DNA of 64,000 nt from UBA2029 sp037447125. Lineage in GTDB: Bacteria > Chloroflexota > Anaerolineae > Aggregatilineales > Aggregatilineaceae. Shown piece by piece: positions 59,719-64,000 of the stretch. Position numbers and translations under genes: made by a program. The stretch's first letter is position 1, and each line of letters starts with the position of its first letter. Below the pieces are notes generated by a model. It did not search any database. It was given only the letters and a program-made list of their open reading frames with translations, and was not told the DNA's origin. The DNA lies in NCBI GenBank assembly GCA_037447125.1, contig JBBIHG010000004.1, positions 1-64,000 on the forward strand, in the 5' to 3' direction.

Positions 59719-60933
59719 ATGGCGAACTTCGATATGATGCGCCGCCTGACGCTGGACAAGGGTGGCAAGATACTGCTGCTGGTGATGGATGGGCTGGGCG
59801 GGCTGCCGCGCGAACAAGGCGGCCCGACCGAGCTGGAAGCCGCGCATACGCCGAACATGGACCGGCTGGCCCGCGAGGGCAGCCTGGGGCTGAGCATCCC
59901 GGTGGCGCGAGGGATCGCGCCCGGCAGCGGCCCGGCGCATCTGGCGCTCTTTGGCTACGACCCGTTGGTCTACGAGATCGGGCGCGGTGTGCTGGAAGCG
60001 ACGGGGATCGGCCTGGAGGTCAAGCCGGGCGATGTGGCCATTCGCGGTAATTTCTGCACGGTGGATGGAAATGGCCTGATCACCGACCGGCGCGCCGGGC
60101 GCATCCCTACCGAGGAGGGGGCCAAGCGGGTAACTGTCCTGCGCGAGATCACGTTGCCCGGCGTTGAGTTCGACGTGCGGGTTGGGCAGGACTACCGTTT
60201 TGCGATGGTCATGCGCGGTGAGGGGCTGAATGGCGCCATTGCCGACACCGATCCGCAGCAGACTGGCGTCGCCCCGCTGCCGGCGCGGGCGCTGGTGCCG
60301 GAGGCGGAGAAAACCGCCGCGCTGGTCAACCAGTGGCTGGCCGAAGCGGCCAGGCGGCTGAAGGGGCACGAGCCAGCCAATATGTGCACGTTGCGCGGGT
60401 TCGCCAGCGAGCCAGGGCTGCCCAAGTACAGCGAAGTGTACAAACTGAAGGCGGCCTGCGTGGCGGTCTACCCGATGTACAAGGGCGTGGCCAGCCTGGT
60501 GGGCATGGAGGTGATCGAGACCTCGTCGCATGACTCGACGCAGGACGAGTTCGATCATGTGGCCCGCGTGTGGGATGAGTACGACTTCATCTTCTGCCAC
60601 GTCAAGTACACGGACAGCCGGGGCGAGGACGGCGATTTCGACGCCAAAGTGAAGGTCATCGAGGGCGTGGATGCGGCCTTGCCGACTCTGCTCAACTTGA
60701 GGCCAGATGTGCTGATCATCACCGGCGATCACTCCACACCGGCGACCTTCCGCGCCCATTCGTGGCATCCGGTGCCGACCCTGCTGTGGGCGCCGGCCAC
60801 CCACATGACCGACCGGGCGCAGGCGTTTGGCGAGCGCGAATGCATGATCGGCGCGCTCGGCCAGTTTCCGGCGGCGGACCTGATGCCCCTGGCGCTGGCG
60901 CACGCCAGGCGGTTGCAGAAGCACGGGGCCTGA
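59719..60933 (+). CDS. apgM: Archaeal-type 2,3-bisphosphoglycerate-independent phosphoglycerate mutase
   Basis: 404 residues, alkaline phosphatase-like metalloenzyme. Motifs: ILLLVMDGLGGLP, TPNMDRLAREGSLGL, GSGPAHLALFGYDP, IRGNFCTVD, SSHDSTQDEF and LIITGDHSTPATFRAHSWHPVP with metal-ligand His and Asp. It converts 3- to 2-phosphoglycerate, continuing the pathway from pgk. The start at 59719 was preferred over the longer frame from 59626 because a GTGGAGA ribosome binding site precedes it and the extension would run through the promoter. Confidence 0.92.
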   Translation: MANFDMMRRLTLDKGGKILLLVMDGLGGLPREQGGPTELEAAHTPNMDRLAREGSLGLSIPVARGIAPGSGPAHLALFGYDPLVYEIGRGVLEATGIGLEVKPGDVAIRGNFCTVDGNGLITDRRAGRIPTEEGAKRVTVLREITLPGVEFDVRVGQDYRFAMVMRGEGLNGAIADTDPQQTGVAPLPARALVPEAEKTAALVNQWLAEAARRLKGHEPANMCTLRGFASEPGLPKYSEVYKLKAACVAVYPMYKGVASLVGMEVIETSSHDSTQDEFDHVARVWDEYDFIFCHVKYTDSRGEDGDFDAKVKVIEGVDAALPTLLNLRPDVLIITGDHSTPATFRAHSWHPVPTLLWAPATHMTDRAQAFGERECMIGALGQFPAADLMPLALAHARRLQKHGA

Positions 60934-60941
60934 CGAAGGGC

Positions 60942-60962
60942 GGGGCGTATGCGCTACGCCCC
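60942..60962. repeat. Short dispersed-type palindrome
   Basis: GGGGCGTA (60942-60949) and TACGCCCC (60955-60962) form an 8-bp stem with a 5-base loop, 9 bases after the apgM stop. The sequence type (GTAGGGGCG-x-CGCCCCTAC) is common as a dispersed element in Chloroflexota. Confidence 0.5.
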
Positions 60963-61001
60963 TACAAGCTCGCGCGGGAATATAGCCCAGGCAAAGCGGC
61001 T

Positions 61002-61778
61002 TCAGCGGGACGAGATCGCGCGATCTCGTCCCGTTTCGTTGGGCGTTCTGTCCATGCGGCGCTCCATGCGCCAGGCCGCGACCATGGCCAGCAGGCTGCC
61101 GCTGACGGTGAGGAAGGCGACGGCCAGCGCGGCGTCAAACCAGAACTGCTCCGGGAAGAGCCGGATCAGCGTGTCGCTGGTGCGGAAGACCCAGGTGTCT
61201 CCTTCGAAGAACAGCGCGTGAAAACCGTCGAAGAACACGTCCCAACTGGCTACAACCAACATGACCAATACAAGGATCAGGACAATGGTGAGCAGGCCCC
61301 CGTCACCGAGCGCGCGCCACAGCGCCCGCCGCGTGATTCTGCGCCGCGCCAGCAGCAGGGCGCTCACGCCTGCTGCGATGAGCAGCGCCCGATGCACCTG
61401 GAAGGCGGCGCGCGTCACGGCTTTGACATCGGCCATATGCCGTAGCTCGCGCTCGTTGAATAGAGGGCCGCCGTCGGGGAAGGCGAGGTTGCCCAGATAC
61501 TCGATGCCAGCGTCGTTATGCAGGTAGCGCACGGCGAAGGCCGCGTAGTGCAGGCGCTCGTCACGGCTGAAGCCGTAACGATCGGCGGGAAAACCGGGGC
61601 GGTGATACTCGATCTGCACGAACAGGTTGGTCATCACCAGGCGCACACTGGTCAGGACGAGCAGCGGCGGCAGGGCCAGCGTCAGCAGCAGGCGCAGGGC
61701 CAGCGCGTTCCAGGGTAGGGGGCTGGTGGCGGTCGGCGGCGCGGCGTCTGTAGTCACGCTACCCTCCGGCGCGGTCAA
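61002..61778 (-). CDS. DUF1461 membrane protein (TIGR01906-like)
   Basis: 258 residues, about four membrane helices. Diagnostic segments are FNERELRHMADVK in the large external loop and WDVFFDGFHALFFEGDTWVF followed by DTLIRLFPEQFW. Function unknown. The last few codons lie in a terminator palindrome. The start overlaps the end of the next upstream gene by 4 bases, so it is translated with the membrane spermidine synthase-like protein. Confidence 0.85.
   Translation of the reverse strand: MTAPEGSVTTDAAPPTATSPLPWNALALRLLLTLALPPLLVLTSVRLVMTNLFVQIEYHRPGFPADRYGFSRDERLHYAAFAVRYLHNDAGIEYLGNLAFPDGGPLFNERELRHMADVKAVTRAAFQVHRALLIAAGVSALLLARRRITRRALWRALGDGGLLTIVLILVLVMLVVASWDVFFDGFHALFFEGDTWVFRTSDTLIRLFPEQFWFDAALAVAFLTVSGSLLAMVAAWRMERRMDRTPNETGRDRAISSR
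61006..61038 (+). terminator. Terminator-like palindrome after apgM
   Basis: CGGGACGAGATCG (61006-61018) and CGATCTCGTCCCG (61021-61033) form a perfect 13-bp stem with a 2-base loop, then TTTCGTT on the plus strand. It overlaps the last codons of the convergent DUF1461 gene. Confidence 0.65.
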
Positions 61779-63364
61779 TTCGCCAGCCCATCAATGCCGC
61801 CGCCGAGCAGAAACTCAATGACCATCGCGTCCACCAGCATCTCGACCGGCGCGCGGTCATCGGTGAAGCGCATATCTGAGGCGACGGTGGGCACCAGGGC
61901 GTTCCAGGCGTCGCCGAGCACATCACGCAGAACAGGATGCGTGTCGGGCGGCAGGGCGGCGATGTTGGCAATCAGATTCTGGGCGAGCGTGGGCTGGCGC
62001 GTGGCGACCAGGATGGTGTTGTATGCACCGGGCACGTCCAGCGTGTGTATGGTGGGGAACACGTCGCGCAGCGTGTGCGTCATCGCCTCGACCAGTCGGC
62101 GGTCGGTCCGCGTGCGCCCGACGTTGATGATCAGCACGCCGTCCGACGCCAGATGATCGCGCACTTCTTCAAAGAACTCGACGGTGGCCAGGTGCCAGGG
62201 CACATAAGGGACGCGGTAGGCGTCAATGCCGATCATCGTGTAATCGCCGCCCAGCCGGCTGAGGCCGAAGCGCCCATCCTCGACGATGACGCGCAGATTG
62301 GGCATGGTCATGCCCATAGTGCGCTGGCCTGCCTCGACGATCTCTGGATCGATCTCAATGCCGTCCATCGGGATGCCCGGATAGACCGTCTCGTGCTGGC
62401 GCGCCACCGTCCCGGCGGCCAACCCGATGATCGCCACGCGCTCGACACAATCCGGCGTGAAGGGCGGGGTGTTGAAGTAGGGGCCAGCCAGGAAGAGACC
62501 CCACGTGCGGCCAAAGTAGACCTCGGTGGGATGCCACTGGGAGTGGATGCCCTGGCCCTCGTTGAGCAGCAAGTAGCGGTAGCCGTCTTCGTCCTCCACG
62601 ACCTGGATGAGGTTGTAAGGTGATTCATTCTCGTAGAGCAGCGTCATGCCGGGCGGCGGCGGGCGCAGCGGCCCGCGCAGGGCGAGCGCGGCCAGGATGA
62701 GCAGCAGAGCGGGCATCCACAGCAGCCTGAGGGCCGCGCGGCGGTCTTGCATAGCCAGCCCGGTCAGCCCGACGGCCATTAGCAGGCCAGCGAAAACCAG
62801 GAAGGTCCGCGTCGTGCCGATCTGCGGAATGAGCAGCAGCACAGGCGTGAAGTTGCCGATGATGCTGCCCAATGTGGAGATGGCGTACATCTGCCCGGCG
62901 GTGCGCCCGGCGTCGCTCACTGTTGAGAGGGCCAGGCGCAGGGCGAAGGGCGAGGTGAAGCCGAGCAGCGTCACCGGCACGGCGAAGAGCACCAGCACGC
63001 TGATGAAGGAGCCGACGGTTACGGCGGCGTCGAAGTCCTGCACAGCCTGCGCGGCCAGGCGCAGCACAGGGTGCGCTACAAGCGGGATCAGCCCGGAGAA
63101 GAAGGCCGCCCAGGTGAGCAGTGTGTAGAACATGGTGAAGGTCGGCCAGCGGTCGGCGACGCGCCCACCGATGAAGTAGCCCGCCGTGAGGTAGACCAGG
63201 ATCAGCCCGATGATGTTGGCCCAGACGATGTTGCTGGTGCCGAAGATGCTTCCCAGCAGGCGCGCTGCCGATATCTCGACGGCCAGAGTCGTCACACCGC
63301 CGGTGAACACCGCCAGATAAAGGAAACGGCGCTGCCGCCGCGCGTAAGAATCGCGTTCGCTCAC
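61775..63364 (-). CDS. Fused membrane/spermidine synthase-like protein
   Basis: 529 residues. Residues 15-225 hold about seven helices of the membrane domain (GGVTTLAVEISAARLLG, GYFIGGRVADRWP, LGSIIGNFTPVLLLIPQIGTT). Residues 260-480 resemble spermidine synthase or a Rossmann methyltransferase: ERVAIIGLAAGTVARQ, MDGIEIDPEIVEAG, LRVIVEDGRFGL. These proteins are common in Chloroflexota; aminopropyl transfer has rarely been shown, so polyamine synthesis is only a suggestion. Confidence 0.8.
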   Translation of the reverse strand: MSERDSYARRQRRFLYLAVFTGGVTTLAVEISAARLLGSIFGTSNIVWANIIGLILVYLTAGYFIGGRVADRWPTFTMFYTLLTWAAFFSGLIPLVAHPVLRLAAQAVQDFDAAVTVGSFISVLVLFAVPVTLLGFTSPFALRLALSTVSDAGRTAGQMYAISTLGSIIGNFTPVLLLIPQIGTTRTFLVFAGLLMAVGLTGLAMQDRRAALRLLWMPALLLILAALALRGPLRPPPPGMTLLYENESPYNLIQVVEDEDGYRYLLLNEGQGIHSQWHPTEVYFGRTWGLFLAGPYFNTPPFTPDCVERVAIIGLAAGTVARQHETVYPGIPMDGIEIDPEIVEAGQRTMGMTMPNLRVIVEDGRFGLSRLGGDYTMIGIDAYRVPYVPWHLATVEFFEEVRDHLASDGVLIINVGRTRTDRRLVEAMTHTLRDVFPTIHTLDVPGAYNTILVATRQPTLAQNLIANIAALPPDTHPVLRDVLGDAWNALVPTVASDMRFTDDRAPVEMLVDAMVIEFLLGGGIDGLAN

Positions 63365-63391
63365 AGGCTTATCCCTTGCTGTGCAGAGCGG

Positions 63392-64000
63392 TCAGACCGC
63401 CGGCGCGCGCAACGTGCCGCGATGGCTGAGCGTCCCGGTGAGATCATCGCCCTGGCAGACGGTATAAACGACCAGGCCGGCGGCCTCGGCCATGCGCTGC
63501 ATCTCATGAATGCGCGGCACGGGCGCGCCGAAGCTGTGCGCGTCCAGCATCACGGCGATGATGCGCGTGCCGCGCCGGGCCAGGGTGTGCGCGGCGGCGA
63601 TCCAGCGCTCGTCCTGCGCGGCGGTGATGAGGACGGCGGTCGTGCCGCGACTCAGGTGCACGGTCTCCAGCGAGAGCATCTGCGCCAGCGATAACTCAGT
63701 GGCGCTGCGGGCGGTAGCCAGAATCTCCAGGATGCGGGTCAACTGGCGCGGGCCGCGGTCGGGCTGGACGATGTCGCGGTAAGGGCCGTAGGTGACGAAG
63801 CCGAGCGCGCGCCCCTTGCCCACAAAGTACTGGGCCAGCGACGCGGCTATGGTCACGCCGTACTCCTCCGTCGAGGGCGGCAGGCGGGTGAGCGGCGCGT
63901 AGGGCGTGACCCCGTTGGGTCGCTCCATCAGCGAGGCGCGCGACAAATCGAGAAAGATCCACACATCGGCCAGCGGGTCCAGCTCGAACTCCTTGACCAT
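63392..64000 (-). CDS. DUF58 protein, C-terminal part
   Basis: At least 202 residues; the gene runs off the window. EFELDPLADVWIFLDLSRAS and FVGKGRALGFVTYGP fit DUF58, a von Willebrand factor A-like domain often paired with MoxR ATPases and transglutaminase-like proteins. The apparent start at 64000 is probably internal, since the N-terminal helices are missing. It is 27 bases upstream of the spermidine synthase-like gene. Confidence 0.8.
   Translation of the reverse strand: MVKEFELDPLADVWIFLDLSRASLMERPNGVTPYAPLTRLPPSTEEYGVTIAASLAQYFVGKGRALGFVTYGPYRDIVQPDRGPRQLTRILEILATARSATELSLAQMLSLETVHLSRGTTAVLITAAQDERWIAAAHTLARRGTRIIAVMLDAHSFGAPVPRIHEMQRMAEAAGLVVYTVCQGDDLTGTLSHRGTLRAPAV

Overview
The window looks like a chromosomal segment from a GC-rich bacterium, most likely a member of the Chloroflexota (Anaerolineae-like). 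This is inferred from four things: the yvcK-gap-pgk-tpiA block, Thr/Pro-rich linkers joining membrane anchors to surface domains, a complete late coenzyme F420 gene set, and dispersed palindromes of a kind often seen in that phylum. Recognisable promoters mostly carry the -10 element TACAAT. There is no prophage, integrase, insertion sequence or CRISPR array.

Layout. Positions 1-2220 hold tRNA-Phe and a B12-binding radical SAM protein, divergently transcribed. Positions 2234-8492 (minus strand) hold a GldA/GldF/GldG-type ABC transporter operon, a DUF4340 protein, the housekeeping sigma factor rpoD and a LiaF-like membrane protein. Positions 8645-14161 (minus) hold a guanylate kinase-like protein with an extra C-terminal domain and a 1445-residue surface protein. 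That protein starts as a type IVb (Flp) pilin and continues as PA14-like and MAM-like repeats.

The centre, 14465-46983, is almost uninterrupted on the plus strand and is the main interest. It begins with folD and then holds most of an anaerobic purine-degradation gene set: an 8-oxoguanine deaminase-like amidohydrolase, a hydantoinase, two carbamoyltransferases (one clearly YgeW-like), carbamate kinase, two fold-type II PLP enzymes, an SsnA-like amidohydrolase, an XdhD-type molybdenum hydroxylase, XdhC, a second xanthine-dehydrogenase-type enzyme, YqeB and a YqeC-MocA fusion. Embedded in it (27988-32750) is a block for coenzyme F420: NADPH:F420 oxidoreductase, CofE, an FbiB-type nitroreductase, CofD, CofC and an F420-type luciferase-like oxidoreductase. 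A plausible reading, which is inference, is that purines are oxidised or reduced to a dioxopurine level and the rings are opened by amidohydrolases. The ureido groups would then be phosphorolysed to carbamoyl phosphate, which carbamate kinase converts to ATP, while a PLP lyase releases ammonia and a keto acid. F420 may supply a redox step. YgeY, YgfK, a purine permease and CofG/CofH (FbiC) are not in the window.

Positions 46980-54499 hold purine nucleoside phosphorylase, ruvB-DUF2905-queA, upp, a MraY/WecA-type transferase and membrane proteins. Positions 54623-60933 hold lower glycolysis: tpiA, pgk, gap and yvcK on the minus strand, with a divergent archaeal-type phosphoglycerate mutase. The window ends with a DUF1461 membrane protein, a membrane-fused spermidine synthase-like protein and a DUF58 protein cut by the window edge.
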